A stretch of 64,000 nt of DNA from Macquaria australasica (GCA_005408345.1 SEMN01000161.1:682001-746000); one strand, 5' to 3'; shown: positions 12,280-27,673, counted from the stretch's first letter. The notes: a model not told the origin generated them from the sequence alone. A program made the numbers and translations.

Positions 12280-14333
12280 GGCTAAGGAATACTTTGCTGT
12301 CTGATAACAAGGACTGAACTCGGGTGAAGACAGAAGTTCACCAGGAAGACCCAAGTCTTTCATCCCTCTCCTTTTTGTCCCGGTGGATCCAAGAGAGGGA
12401 GCATGGAGGAGAGAAGTGGATGATGGGAGGAGTAGAAATACGATTAAGAGGTGTAGGAATATGGCGGGACTCCGGCGTGACTCCTGGTGCGCAGAAGTGA
12501 CCTTTGACACTGGAGACAAGAGCTTCCTAGACTCTATTGTATCCCGGGGTAACCAGCTGAGCTGACATCGAATCATCAATCAGACACTTTTTATTTGTTA
12601 TCAGTCATATTTGAACTTTCTTTCCAGACCCACATGTCTCAGAGGGAATGGTTTTAGAGCGCCACATCACATAGTGAGTAATCTTCATTGCCATTCTGTC
12701 TCTAATGATTTGGGGAGGTTTTTTAATCTTACTGCAACCCACTTTGGGCTCCAGCTTGTTTTTCTTTTAAATTAGCATCATGTGTTTCTGGACAGCACAT
12801 GGGATCGTTTCAATCTTGTGTCTCCCAGGAAAAGCAGCTCTTAAGTCTTTCCGCTCAAGGACTGTGGCTTGTCAGTATCATGCTTAGAGGTCTTAAATCT
12901 GCGACTGCTTTTAGGATGACATCCCTTCTCTGTTGTTGGATGTTGCATCTGAGCTTTCTGGATCCTTTGTTTTTCCTGAGCAGGCCGCGCACTGAAGAGT
13001 CTCAAGATTTGAACTATACGTGAATGTCTTTGAGAAAACTGTGGATTGTATCTTGACATTTTTGTAACCATTACTTTACCAGGCAAGTTGACAAAAAGTA
13101 TTATTCTATTCTTTTTTATTAGGTTTGAGCAAGTTGTGGATTTGCTCCTGATTTCCCCTCTAATTTCAAAATTACAGTACAAAATGATGCCCAAATATAA
13201 TGAAGCTATAATCAATATTTTTATATTATCGATGGATCACATACATTGGTTGCTCATAGTGACAAACCCACAGAGAGTTATCTCCCACCTCTGCAGTTCC
13301 ACTCATCTCTGTGGAGCTTTTTAGCTTCTTTTAGCACAATGTTTTGGTGTGACAGTCCGCAACTTCACTGTTTTGGTTCACTCTCACTGCTCTCATAGCA
13401 TAGTTTTTGGCTGCAGCAGGAAAACAAAGAAGCTCTAAAAACCCACTGTACACTACCTGCACAGGACCAAACAACTGACAGACAAAGTTAACAACTAGCT
13501 GGTGAACATGGTGGAGCATGTAACAGCTAAAGAGCTAGATATTTTCCTCAGGAGGACCAAACACAGAGCTAACAGAGGGTGAATATTGGACAGAAACACG
13601 ACTCCATGTTTACTGTTGCTGCATAACTGCTGGATGAGTAAGGCAACTGTTAGCTAATAAGTTTTCAACTTAAAAGCTGATAATATGTAAGTGTTGTGTT
13701 TACAGCTTTTTTTCGCTACCTTGAAGCGGCCACAAACAAAATTGCAGGTTTAGATCAAATCTGGTACTTTTCTAAGGATATTGTGTAAATTTGTAGTTGT
13801 ACCACTTGCACAGACAAGGTCCTTTACTTTTGAATGTTGAACTTCAGGTAACGTTTCTTTTATCTACTGAAAACAATGTAGAATTCTTTAGATGAACTAT
13901 TCACATGCAAACATGTGCTCTTGATTGGTAATATTGATTTTGCCACCTTTATTGTTTCTGAAACCTGTCAGTAATGTGTAGAAAGTGTTTCATTGTTGAA
14001 CATGTCACAGAGAGCTGCACGGCATCCGTTTTTACACCTCAGGTAGGCTGTTGCTCTTGTCACTCCTATGCAGAACAAAAATGACTTGTTTTGTGAAGCC
14101 AAGCAGCATCCTTTCGGGTTGTTTTAGACACTCACTAAACCTTCACAGATTGTTCACAGACATCATCAGGACTTTACTCCCACTGAGATAACAATCACCA
14201 GCTACTTCATTGCGCATTTAATGCTTCCCTCTCTCTGTGTTTGCACTGTGACCTGAGCACTTCTAATCTCACTTTGCGCTGTCCTAATTTCATCCTTTTC
14301 TCTTGGAGCCAGAGTGCAACAATTGGTGGACTG
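11985..14333. other. 5' flank or noncoding 5' region of cacna2d4
   Basis: No supported coding exon. It holds a (CCAT)n-rich stretch (about 12036-12100) and a (TG)n microsatellite (12224-12277). Frames at 12383-12565 are open but match nothing I recognise and lack supporting splice structure. A 5'UTR exon may lie here. Confidence 0.4.
12224..12277 (+). repeat. (TG)n microsatellite
   Basis: A perfect TG run of about 54 bp upstream of cacna2d4. Confidence 0.95.
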
Positions 14334-16527
14334 ATGCGGATCGCAGCGGCTGCAGGGATGAAAAGCTGGAGCTGGGGAAACGCTGGGAATGCCAGTAAAT
14401 CAGACAGAAGTGGGCCGCACAGAGGGAGGCTGATGATGCTGCTGTGGATTATCCTCTCCAGCTCGCTGTGCCTGATGGTCGACGGCCAGATGAAGATCTC
14501 ACCAGAAACGTGAGTACAGTTGCACTAGAAAACCCTGACACTGACTTTTTTCCCTCCCCAGGGACTGAACCCTCAGGAGGAACCATTTCAGTCAATTTCT
14601 TTGCATTTCGTTGTATCCATAGCGTGAGACTGACAAAGGCACAAATGCAGATCATGCAGGTTTTGTGAGAGACACATTTGCACATGTACATTTCATTTTC
14701 TTTTCACACCTAACACATACATTTTTCACTCCATAAAACTTGGGCTAAATCTCGCACAACATTCATTCCAAGGATCTTAACTTGGCTGACTTGACTTGTC
14801 CCTGACCCTTTTGATAAACCTTTTATCAAGGAAAAATCTTCTGTTCCACTTTATTTGCACCTGCACTTTCATCTCTACAACATACTGTTTTTAATAGGTG
14901 AAATAAATGAAAGAAAATCTGCAAAGCTTTTACCTGCTGTCACCTGACTGGATGCTATCATTTTATTCACTTGTGTATTGTGATTGCATCCTCACTTACA
15001 GCGAGACACAATGTGCTGCAGTTTAGCAGTAAATACAACTGAGATGACCACAAACCGAGTGCTTTATTAAGACATTACATCAACAATTGTACCAGGTAGT
15101 TTCCCCGTGGACACCCTGGCAAGTCTACATTCAGCGTGATCGTTCTCGAAGCCACGCGTCAGGCGGATGAGTCAATGGTGTTCTTTCTATTTTGGCTGAT
15201 TGCGCCACAGAGATACATATGGGCCATATGGGCACCTGTGGGGTATAGCTGACTGCCAAACTATCCTACAGCCTCCCTACAGGTACAGCCAAATAAGTTG
15301 AAGTTGACGTATCATTTTGGCTCATATTCTTACAATAGAAATCCAATAATAAATGCACAGATATTAATAATAATAATAATAATAATAACAATAATAAACA
15401 ATAACGTAAAAAAAAAATAGTGATTCCTATTTATTATTTATGTTTTGCTTAGTTCCACCAATTTTTCAGTTTTAGACCAATGGCCATTTTGCCAAAGTAG
15501 ATTGGGATGAATACAGTATTACACACTTATTACATGACTGAAAACTTATTTTCAGTATGCTGGTATTATACAGGTACATCTCTTCTAATGATAGCTTAAC
15601 AAACAAAGACTTGTTGTATCTAGACTATGTTTCATGACTATGTTGAAAGTCCCCCCACAAATTAAAATACCCTCTGTTTTTGTTGCTATAACATTAAACA
15701 GGGATTTGAAAAAATGTTTATCGCTTTCTGGAGGTGCGTATACATTTATCAGAGTAACAGGTTCATTTTCTGGCTTCCCCTCAATACCTATCTTCTCTCT
15801 TTGTCCTTAATTTCTTTTTCATAAACACATTTAGTTAAATTTGAAATTAATAATATAACCCCTCTTCCATGTCTTTGTTTATTTGAACTGTAATATAAAT
15901 CTCTAAAACTATATCTTTTAAATTCTTCATGTTCTACTTGGGATAAGTGGGTCTCCTAGCCTTTTAATTTGTACTTTTTCGAACTATACCCAATAAACAG
16001 TGTCCAGACATTAGTAACTTACACTCACTCAGTCGGCATATAATGGACTGAAATGAATGAAGCCATTAAGTTTTGGTAAGCTCCAATAGTGGGTCGAGGT
16101 CACAGTCTCATTATCCAGTGTGTAGGAAATGTCCTATATAATAACTGATATTACTCTTTACTGTTTGAAATACAAAGTTGTCTGTACATCAGGGCTTGTG
16201 ATTGCCTTTTATTGTGAAAATACTCTAGAAACTAGTGCTGGAAATACAGTGCTAATCAGAAATGAATAGCTCAACATTTCCCAAATACAAAGATGGCTTT
16301 CACACAAGGGACTTAATGCCTAATGTGTTTTTATTTTCACACTGACGTTCACTTTGTAAGATAAGTGGTCAGTTTTTTCTTTCGGGATTGAAACGCTGCG
16401 TTTGTTTGTTCTCCAGAAGCCAGACGAAGCTCTTTCCCCTGAACAGTTTTCAAACCTCCTGCTGACTAAAAACACCAACAGATCGATGCAGTGCTGTCAG
16501 TCCACAATAGCCTATTAACTGTGTGTT

Positions 16528-16607
<80 letters not shown>

Positions 16608-19096
16608 GGAGTGGAAGGGTTTGAGAGGGACAGAGAAACTCAGAGAAACAGACAAATACACAGCATTTTGTTAGTATATACTCACTCTGACTGGATGCTG
16701 TTAATATTTGTGTTTGTATGTGTTTGTCAGTGGCCATACATACTGTAATAGTGTGGTCAATCAAATTTCAGTCCAATAGATTTATCAACCAAAACCATAA
16801 AAGCAATGTTTGATTATGCAGTTTCAGGATATATTTTGTGTATGTGTGAGTTTTGTACCTACGCAGGGCAGAGTAAGTGTGTGCTGTCACTATGGGCAGG
16901 CTGGTGTGACGGAGGGAGATTAAAGCTCCGGGGACAGCAGAGTTCAGCAGGCCAACACAGGTCACTGAGCCCAAAGTGCTTCACTCTACCTGGGGAAGAT
17001 TTGGCAGCAGGGCCCCTCAGGCTCTGGAAGTTAGCGGGCCATGACCGGAACATTTCAGGCCAAGAAGGTCAGATCTTTAGCCTCTGAGGGAACATTGCTC
17101 TGTTGCCACAAAGAAAATAGATAACTGGCAATAAGACATCAACAGCAGTGACACATTTTTAAAGCAACAACTGAAATGGGCAACTTTTTCTGACACCCCA
17201 GACAACCCCATAAAAGGCAGTGATTCCATCTCAATTGAAAATGACAAATTTTGTCATAATAACCTTCTTGGTTAGTAAAAGAAAAGATGTTTTCTCAGTG
17301 AGCAGTTGCAGCCTTTTGCCCTTTTTGGGGTACCAGAGAGAGTTACTTGCTGTGTTGTATCTGGTCCACATTTGGCCTAGGTTTGGCCTGCTTAAGGCTC
17401 TGTCTTAATCTGACCTTGCTTGGCCTGCACAGTGGTGCTTTAGCCCACGGCAACATAGCTCTTTCACAGAATACAGTCTTAGATGCACTACAGGGACTGT
17501 GCAACAAACGTTCCAACAAGTTATTCAACTCTCTAAACGCATCACTTCCTCATTTATCTGTCAAAATATTTTCTTGATACCACCTTAAAACAGACACAGT
17601 GATCTGACTCATTTCAAGGCAACAGTCAAGAGAAGCATGTGTACAGTACAACACTCTTATTTACTTTATTAGCACCTCTACAGTATCAGTCCTCTCACTC
17701 ATATTTCAGAATAAACATATCAACAAGTCAACAAATTATCTGCCACTTTTCAATACCGAGACTGGCAGGCTAGCCGTGACAACCCTGCCTGCTAACTAGC
17801 TGCGAGCTGGCTGACTCCCCATAGGTTGAGCCATCTGTCGCATCCTGTCTACTCTCTAACCTCTACTACCGAACCTTGGCTGCATTCACATGGAGGATTT
17901 GTAGAATTACTGCATGTTATTATTGAGTAACCCGTTCAACTGTCTGGCAGACTGTCAGCTTTTACTGTCACCTTAACAGTAATCTGTTTTAATCTGTTAT
18001 TGGTGAATGCAGGGTACCCTCTAAACATGATTGGCTGCCTACTGTCTTGGTCACCTTCAATACAGATGGTCTTATTAGCCCTTGTTTTTCAGGCAAGATA
18101 CAAGTGAAGTCACTTGGACAGAGGGTGATTTAGAAACAGGCCTTATCTTTTTCTCACATTAGCTCTTCAGGAGGTCTGGTACTTTACTTTGCTACTTCTG
18201 GCAGTGAAATAAGTTCAGTTGTAAGTACAACGGTCCACAATTGTGTCACAAACACAACAAATTATTATTAATGGAGTCAATTGGAAAATTGACCATGGAG
18301 TGCATTTGTTCAGTTTATTGCAATGCATTTTGAACTATTTTCTCAATTAGCATGGTAACTTTCATAATACGGAAAGGCGACATAGCTTTTCTTCCGGTCT
18401 GTAATAAACAAGTTTATTGTTCATTAATGTCAGTAAATTCATTGGTACCTCTTTCTAGTAAGCTACCCTTTATAAAGGTGAAAAATCCCTTTGACTGATT
18501 GGACCGTATGACTGCTTATCTTCTGGAAAAGGCTGGCATTTATTAATGACTTACCTGCATTTGTAATTGCATTTCTACCAAATAGAAATGATGAATTTTT
18601 CACAACCTGGCAATCTAAAATATGTTTTTATTAATGGCTTTGTAACTAATTTATAAAGCATTAGTAAATTATTTGTTAATCATTAATAAAACCATTAGTT
18701 ACGATTTAAAATCCCTTTTTAAAGGGTGGCTTATTAGAAAGTGGTACCTTTTTTTTTATCTTGTTTTAATGCCCTTTATGTCCTATGTAAAGCACTTTGA
18801 ATTGCTTTGTTGTTAATAAACTTGCCATGCCTTGCATTGTAAGTGATTACATTGTTTTCATAAATATTGATAACAGCTTTGATTATCTGTCACTGACCGT
18901 GTTTTCTCCATGTCCAGGGTGCAGCAGTGGGCTGTATCCTTCGGCAAAGAGATGGCTGCCCTGTCCGCCAGATACTCTGGAGCTAAACTGCTACAGAAGG
19001 TAAGACATCACACGCAAATGCATATTCACACATTAACAAATACAGACACATATAGACACATGAATACACATTGGCACATGCCAAAAACAGCTGCAG

Positions 19097-19151
<55 letters not shown>

Positions 19152-22100
19152 AAATTCAAATGTTTTCCAAGGCATCTCAATTTCATGTGTTCTGGTGTGA
19201 ATTAAGATGCATCATATTGTGTTTGAGTAATTTCCCATTTCAGACAAATCAGTGATGTTGAGGGGGAGGTGATGATGGTCATGGTGGTGATTTTATCCCT
19301 TTGATTGATCACCCCTAACATACAGTATATGACCATACCAGAGAATGTATAGAGGAGATACATTTGATCTAAGACACAAACTTCAATGCAGAGACTTAAA
19401 TGTACTTTAATTAATTAATTAATTCAAAAGCACATGAATACATTAACATGCATACTCACATACGCTGACTTTTAAACTGTTATTGTGCTTTACCAATACA
19501 TGCAGTAAAATTTCCTGCTGATATATTGTAGCCCATTGAGTTGAATGTGACTGAATTGTGCACATTTTTATGTGACTTACCTTAGAAACTCATGAAGAGC
19601 CTATACTTCTGTGTGTGTGTGTGTGTGTGTGTAAGTAATCCTTTAAGTAATTAGGATGTGCAGTCTTCCTCTGCATGCCACCCTGTAGAATCCCTAGCAG
19701 GCCCCTTCACCATCTGCCACACACACACAAACAAACACACACACACACACACACAAACTGTGTGTTCAGAGACATGCACCTACTGACCATCTCCCTCTAC
19801 AGCGTATATATATGTATCTTTATTTTTGTTTCACCATGCAATTTTCTGATACCTTGTACAGCACAAAACATCCACTGATCTAGCTGCACAAAGAACTAAG
19901 TTCCACAGATTTCTTCCAAAACAAACAGCACCGTGTGTTTGTTGTCTGTGCCTGTATTGTAGACTGGATCAGCCTCAGATAACCTCAATGTTTAGCTGGT
20001 AGAAACAATTTTCCAGTGCACCAAGCAGGATGTAAAATACTGACAATCAAGCGGCCCAGAAACAGTCGCAGTAAAAGTGACGGTATTAGGTAGTAGTAGG
20101 AGTTGCAGTTGTCATAGCAGTAGCAGTAGAACCAGTTGCTGTAGTAACAGTATGAGTAATTGCAGTATTTATATATAATATAATATTATTATATAATATG
20201 TCTCCTAGTTACTTTATCTTTTTATGTAGTCAGTGATGTGTAAAAAGCACCCATTGCAGTAGTTTAATCTCCGCAACAAGAAGCCATTAATCACCCAGCT
20301 CTGTCTAATCGATGGCTTTCTCGTTATCTGTGGAACATTTACAGACTCCATCTTCTTGCCTGAGTAAACTGAATAGGATATTGAGTGTTTGAAGATAATA
20401 AAAAAATTGTTGGAGCTTTACTATTGTTGGAAAGGGGGTTTTAATGGTTATTTGCAGTAGGCTCTAAGAGAGCTATCTGTCATCGTTTTCTCATTTTATA
20501 TCTGTTTGTCTCTCTTATCTGTCTAATTCAGGCTTTCTCTCCCATATAAAGGAAATTGAAAAGCATTACCTGTGAGAGGGAAAATGTAATATATCTTACT
20601 TTGAATGACAAATTGGGCATTTAGTTATTTTTTTTTCCCAGTTGTCAGAATTTATGTTTAGGTCAACAGGCTACCAAATTTGTAACTCAAAGGCCCTTAC
20701 CCTACCTGTTTGGGACCCTGGGAGCTGGGGATTTCCCATTAACAAGCCTATTTTTGATAACCTGTATCACAGTGTTAAGGGAGGGTAATTATCTTACTGT
20801 AGGTATTAGAAAACAAGCCCATCACCAAAGCAAACATTTACTGGAAATCTGTCATCTGTCATCACAACACATCATCAGTGCAGAAAATTAACCGTCAAGT
20901 CCACAGGCAACAACAGCACGGGATCCCTTAAATGACCTTTATGCAGCTGCTTTTATTTAATAGCATGGTGAACAAACCCAGCAGCCACTAGCAGCCAGAC
21001 AAATAGTAGTTCAATCAAAGACACTTACATGAGATTGATGAAGTAATCTCTATGTATAAATGGTAATTGTGAAAACTAAATGAGTTTCCACCAAAAATGA
21101 ATGAAAAAGAATAGTAATTTTACAATACAATATTGTATTATTGTACGATTTATTTGCACCAATGTGAAAATTAGACTTTTGTTATTTAATTGTTGATTCA
21201 TCATTTTGACATTACCATTGTAACTGGTGTAAAATCGTGCCAATATGAGGACCCGTTGACGCCTTCAATGCCAACTTTAATGAAGTGAATTATATGTGAA
21301 TTATAAACCTATAGGTTTCATGAAGCCACCTTAAAACACAATACAGTCATTAAACCACGCACAGATGTCAGTCAGGAGGCGCAGTGTGCAGTAGAGGGTT
21401 TTCTCGTGGCCATCACTCTGTCATATTGCAGATTAGAGAGGGAGTCTGGGGAGGGGATGAAGTCAGGGCTTGACCCCCATCTGTACTGCAAACTGTATGT
21501 GTGTGTGTATGTGTCAGTGTGTGTATAATTGTATAATGCCAGAATCTCTCTTTCATGGTTATGTGAGTGTCTCTGTGTTTCTTATTTTCTGTTATGTATT
21601 TGAGCAAGATATTGTACATAACTGCTAAATGTAAAAATACAGTGGCATCAGGTTGTAGTCAAAATGGATTATATATATTATAATCCTCTCTGCTTTTTGT
21701 TTTATTGACATATGGACCTGACATGACACTTTCTGTTGAAGGATGCTGATCAGTACTTACTTAAAAAAACTGTGTCTGTTTTGAAGAAATACAAGGATAT
21801 CGAGGGTGTGGTGAAGATAGAGGAGGTGGACGGAGAGGAGCTAGTAAAAAAGTTTGCTGAGGAGATGGAGGAGATGCTCGGGAGGAAGATGAAATCTGTG
21901 AAGGTAATGTTGATACATTCTCTAAAAGCAAACACACATTTAATGGTGACCAATTGGATGTGAGCTCTTCTGCAGACATGCCCTTGTTTAAACAAAGATC
22001 AGAAATGGTTGCAGATTTAATCACAGCATTAGGTTTAGTCTGTGGAATCATGGACTTGATCATCTTTCCTACATGTATTGGTAGAGTGTGTCCTTAACCT

Positions 22101-25100
22101 GCTGTATTTTTTCAGAGGTTGGCAGAAGCAGCAGAGGATGCTGACCTTTACCACGAGTACAATGAAACACTGCAGGTTTGTGACGATATGCTTCAGTATA
22201 AGAACATTCACTTCTGTGCTTATAGAATATATGCAGAGTATCTAACTGCTGATTTATACTCCAAATATACTATTATTTATTGGTACCCCTTCTTTAGTGG
22301 AATTTGTTGGTGTCTACAGTACTGGACTATCTGTGCAACCAGTCATATCACAATTATAGCTATAACTATGTTAAAGATTATCTGCTCGTGTCACATATTT
22401 TGTCTTCTTTTGCCTCATTCACACTGTGTTGAACATAAGCATACAGGACTTCTATTCATAGCAAATATGCAAAGCTGACTGAGGTTTTTACAGGTTCGAC
22501 CACGCAGACAAATATAGCTGCATACTGTAGAATCCCCACTTTTAAACATGTCGTCAGTATTTCATCATCAAATAAGCTCATTGTCCTTCGCTGTTCTATC
22601 TAGTTTGACTACTTTAACTCCTTGCTGATCAACACGGTGGATGAGGACGGGAATCCGGTGCCGCTGGGAGGCGAATTCTTGCTGAAACAAAATGAACACT
22701 TCAATAAACTGCCAGTCAACATGCAACAGAGTAACATACAAGTCCCTACTAATGTCTACAACAGAGGTACAGAAGCATGAATACACACGTACAACCTGCA
22801 TTCCCTTAAGCATATTGTATAATAAATCTGATTGCCAGTAGAATATCAATTTCCTTCTTTTTCTCTCTTTCTGTAGATCCAGATATTCTAAATGGAGCCT
22901 ATATGTCTGAGGCTCTGAATGACGTGTTCATTGATAACTTCCAGAAAGATCCAACTCTCACCTGGCAGTACTTTGGCAGCGCGACAGGCTTCTTCAGGCT
23001 TTACCCAGGTGCGTACGCATCAGAGTCTCCTATGTTTAGGACATCATGCATGCTTACCCAAAATCTCAGTATCTTCTGTTGCACATTCCTCCTGTGTGGG
23101 CACAGTGTTAAGACAACACGAGCAGAGCTGTAGATAAACATCCAGCAATGCAAGCCAGACAGCACACTTACACAGCAACTGACGATGCAGGAATCTGTCT
23201 GTCAAACGAGATGAGTCAGTCTCAGCTACAATATGGCTGCTGGTGCATTCCCTCCTGTGTGCTTGTGTATGTGAGAGTGGAGTAATTAGCGGAGGATTTG
23301 TGACACAGCTTGTTTTACTCATCTGCTACCTCATCCATCTCTCCCTCCTTTGACAATCTGCCACTATCCATCCATGCATCCATTTGTTCATCCGTCCATC
23401 CAACCACTCAGCCAAGCAGCAGTTTTCCACCTGAGCGTCAGCTTTTGCTAAATCTCTAGCCTTTTCTCTCCCTCTCTGCAGGGATCCAGTGGATTCCAGA
23501 TGAAAACGGTGTGGTTACCTTTGATTGCAGAAACAGAAACTGGTAAGGCTATATTCATGTCAGCATCAGTTCTGCTCTTTGTGTAGTTTGTGCAAGTGCA
23601 AAATAGTGCTTCTCCGGATGCCATCCTTATGAATGTTCTGCACTGATGGGAGACAGAAGAACCCAGCTCAGCCTGAAACCCCAAAGCCCATTTATGGGCC
23701 CTAACACTCCAAGCCAGCTGTCACTTGTAGTTTTTTGTGTGTCTGGCAAGTTGGCACCAGTCTGCCCATATTAGCGACTACTTGGCCAATTGAGCATGTT
23801 GAATCAGTGGCAAAGGCAGTCAGTGAGAGAACTCTTTCTGACTAGCTGTTCAGCCTCCCGAATAAGTGACTTATTTTTTTGGCTCAAAGTGCTTTTAACT
23901 TTTAACAGAAGCTGTGAGGTGATGTGGTTTGACGCAAAGCATTTTATCAGTCAGCCTTTGTCTGTGTCAATTCTTTGAGGTCACCTTGGTTTATCAGTGC
24001 CCTTACCCTTACCAGTAGATTAAACTTACTCTATTGTTCAAGTTTATGTTCCATTAAGCCAAAAAAGTAGATAGTGAATAGAGAGACAGACCCATGGTTT
24101 GACAGAGGCACATAGCATTTGATCTGGCCAGAGGCAGGCAACTCTGTTGCAGCACAGTTGGAAATACAGAGTAACAGATGGGTGTGTTAGAGCTCTCATC
24201 ACAAGTCAGCTCTTCTCATCAACACTGAAAGTAGTTATGTAACTCCTATTACCCTAAAGAGCCCCAAATGTCGGTGCAGCCTGTGTTAAAGACAACGGTA
24301 TATACAGTAATGACACAACACTTGTTCAAGACATTCTTATACATCAGCAGCCATACAGCCTTTTACAAATAATGCTGCAAATGACCGATCTCCACAATAG
24401 GCCTTTTTCACAGCAGACATTTTGATTTGTCATTGTAGGAAAATCACAGGTGTTACTAATAACATTAACAATGTGTCCCAGTAAACCGTGACAGTGAGCC
24501 AGCAATGCACAATACCAGGAACCTGAAACTGAAGCAGCTAAATGTAATTCAGATATTATTAATTCTATTGTTTACACCTGTCCTTTTCCTACTGTGACAT
24601 GTCAAAATGTCTTCTGTGTCAAGCTGAATAAGAGCTGGATTACTGATGTAATCAATTCCAGTAAATCAAGTGAATCAAGTTCCAGGAACTGGTCTGGTCC
24701 TCAGACAGAACATGCTGTGTCCTGGAAGGTGGAAATGAAGGAGCAAGACAGTGAGGATCTGGACTTGGCAGTCACAGCTGCTGTAGGGGAAATCTCATTG
24801 ATGTTAATGAGCTTGGAAAATCAGAGGATGCTAATAAGGAGATGAAGAGAAGCATGGATGGAAGAACAGAGGAACAAATAAAAGGATAAGGCTTGAACTC
24901 TGCCTGTTCTGTCTATCTACTAGACTACTGGTACATAGAATACAGTCTAGTCTTTTTTATAAGTGTTATTTGGTTGACATTATAATAAATTCTTTACTGC
25001 CTCCTACCTAAACTCTATGTCTCTTTCTAGGTATATCCAGGCAGCCACCTCTCCTAAAGATGTGGTGATCGTGGTGGATGTCAGTGGCAGTATGAAGGGA

Positions 25101-25192
25101 CTCAGACTGACCATAGCTAAACACACCATCAACACAATCCTGGACACACTGGGAGAAAATGATTTTGTTAACATCATAGCTGTAAGTACACA

Positions 25193-25234
<42 letters not shown>

Positions 25235-26757
25235 AAACACAGACACACGTGAGCAGAGGCAGAGAGTGTCGTAATGAGCATGACTGTGAGATTAACACTG
25301 TAACACACAAATACACAGACAAGCTAATACACAGGTGCAGTATAGAGACTGGGATAAATACATGGCAATAGCCACACACGTGCAAACAGATACGAATACA
25401 CACATCAAACATTCAGTTCACACCATTTCCAGTAACATCAAAGCTTCAAAATTCATTTTGTTTTTAGGTTTTTCAGGATTTTGGCCGTGTGTATCCCTAC
25501 AACTACAAATCAGTGTAATAAGCATGGTTTATCCTGGTATTACTGTGTGTGTAATCATACGCCTGCTGCAAATCCGCTGCCCTTAAGCTGTTTTTACACA
25601 GAATTTAAAGCTACACTCCTTTGCGATGGAGTGACCATGCAGCAAAATGAAAATCAGTGCTGGAGTTTTATTTTAAAATGAGATATCCTCAGTTAAAAAA
25701 AAGGGTTTAAAATCCCACTTTCTTGTAAGGAATAACGTAATTTAATCTGACTTTAAACTTGACTCGTCTCGAACTTTTAAATTATATCACTAAACTACCC
25801 ACTATGACATGAAAACAAAATAACAAAAAATAACATGTTGACATGCACACGCACACAGCTTCCATGAATATAAACACCACATCCAAATTTCCAACTTTAA
25901 CATCTGAAAAACAACAAACAGTAGAACTGTAGAAAGTAAAAGGGACATGTACTATACACTTTATATTAATACAACAGCATTCACATTTTTGAACTTTGAA
26001 ACAGTTAAATAGTTTCTAGTAAATAAGTGTAATATAGTTAAGAGATATTGTGACATTTTGGGGGGTTGTAAAACTTCATTAACTCTTAATCATCACCTGT
26101 TATAAAAGTTAATCACGTTGACTGTTCATCATGCTGATCATTGATTATGTTGGGTTATATTTTTGGTTTCTCTCTCCAGTACAGTGACTATGTTCGCTAC
26201 GTGGAGCCCTGCTTCAAGGGCATGCTGGTACAAGCTGATCTGGATAACAGAGAGGTAACACACACACACACACACAAGCTCACAGCTAATTAATTCACTT
26301 AACCTCTGCTAACCTATTAATCGTATGCTGCTATCTCACTAATCCTCTAAAGACAAAGATTATGCTGTCATCAACATCACAGTCACTGTGTGTAATCAGG
26401 GTTTCAACCTGTTTCTTAGTGGACTTAGTGTTGAAACAGTTGTGTGGTAAAAGTTGACTGTTGTGCTCTGACTCTACTAGTGTTTTAAGAATGCAGATAT
26501 TCTTTCCTCTCTTCCACTTTCCTGCATCTTCTCCTCCTCCTTTGTCTTCATTCTCCATCTCCTCTTTTTTATCTCCTCATCTCTTCTCTCTTCCTTTGCA
26601 CTTTTTTTCCTCTCAACATCTCACTCTTTTTTTGAATTTACATGTATGACACCATCAACATCTCATTGTTTCACTGCTGCCTTCTTTTCTTTTTTCCCCC
26701 ACCTCATCTGTTCTCTGTGTTTTTCATGTACCAACACCTGCTCAGTCTGCTCAGTCC

Positions 26758-26800
<43 letters not shown>

Positions 26801-27673
26801 CTATGTGTTGGATGTATGCCCTACTTTTACTCCCCTTCACATCATCGCAGATCAGGTGAGGTCACTGGTCGCTGACAAGTTTAAGTAGGTCACATGACCT
26901 GTCAGCAAGGGATTTGATTGGTTGAATGCCTAGAGAGGCAGGCTGTAACAGAATGGGCTTACAGATGTTGGCTGACACACTTATGTATAAACTCACACAC
27001 ATGCACACACATTTACAGGAGGACAATCTTCAGTGTTGTGGCTGTTATATAAGAGTTCCTACATTCCCAAACAACTATTTATCTTGTTTACTCCCACTGT
27101 AAGTCGGAACAAGTTTGCCCAAACTGTAAAAGAGACCAACGTGTGTTTTTAAAAATGATTTTAGTTATCAGTTTTGTCAAATATTGTGCAGGTGACCAGA
27201 AGGGACACCAGCCATTCGTGTGCGCATGTTGATTAATCCTAATTACCTCCTGGTGTTGTAGTGACTTTGCTGTAATTGGTCAATGTGCCAGGGAGCCGGG
27301 GATAATCCCTGCTTTACACTCTTTCACTCCCTCATGAACTCTCTCTCCCTCTTTTTCTGTGGTGACCTCTTACCAACAAGAGCATGATCCATGGCTTAGT
27401 GACAATGTCTGTTTGCTTATTTGTTGTGCGTCTCTCTGCAGCATTTCAAGCTTTTGATTGAAGATCTTCATGTCAAAGGAGAGGGCAGAGTGAAAAATGC
27501 AATGAAGGAGTCTTTCAAGATCCTCAACGAGGTTTGTGCCTCTTTGCAACAACCACAGCAACTGCTACTGCTACTAATAGACAGTACTGCTAGCAATTAA
27601 ATAGTAAAATTAGTTCAATTCACAGGTCTGCATCGGTTGATTTCTTCAGTACAAATTCCCAAAATCAAGGACA

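Larger units (their letters stand above)
14510..18917 (+). other. cacna2d4 intron 1
   Basis: A 4.4 kb intron. It contains an (AAT)n stretch (about 15366-15400), a decayed antisense L1-type LINE fragment (about 15590-15965), a long TG-rich microsatellite (16520-16607) and a ~305 bp terminal-inverted-repeat element (18444-18748). No other gene was recognised. Confidence 0.7.

Noticed and set aside
12383..12565. 60-codon frame upstream of cacna2d4 as a small gene
   Set aside because: It begins at a non-ATG codon, with no similarity or regulatory support. It may be part of a 5'UTR.
26840..26890. Exon-like ATCAGGTGAGG after TCATCGCAG in intron 9
   Set aside because: The frame ends at once in TAG, and exons 9 and 10 already join in phase with the family alignment.
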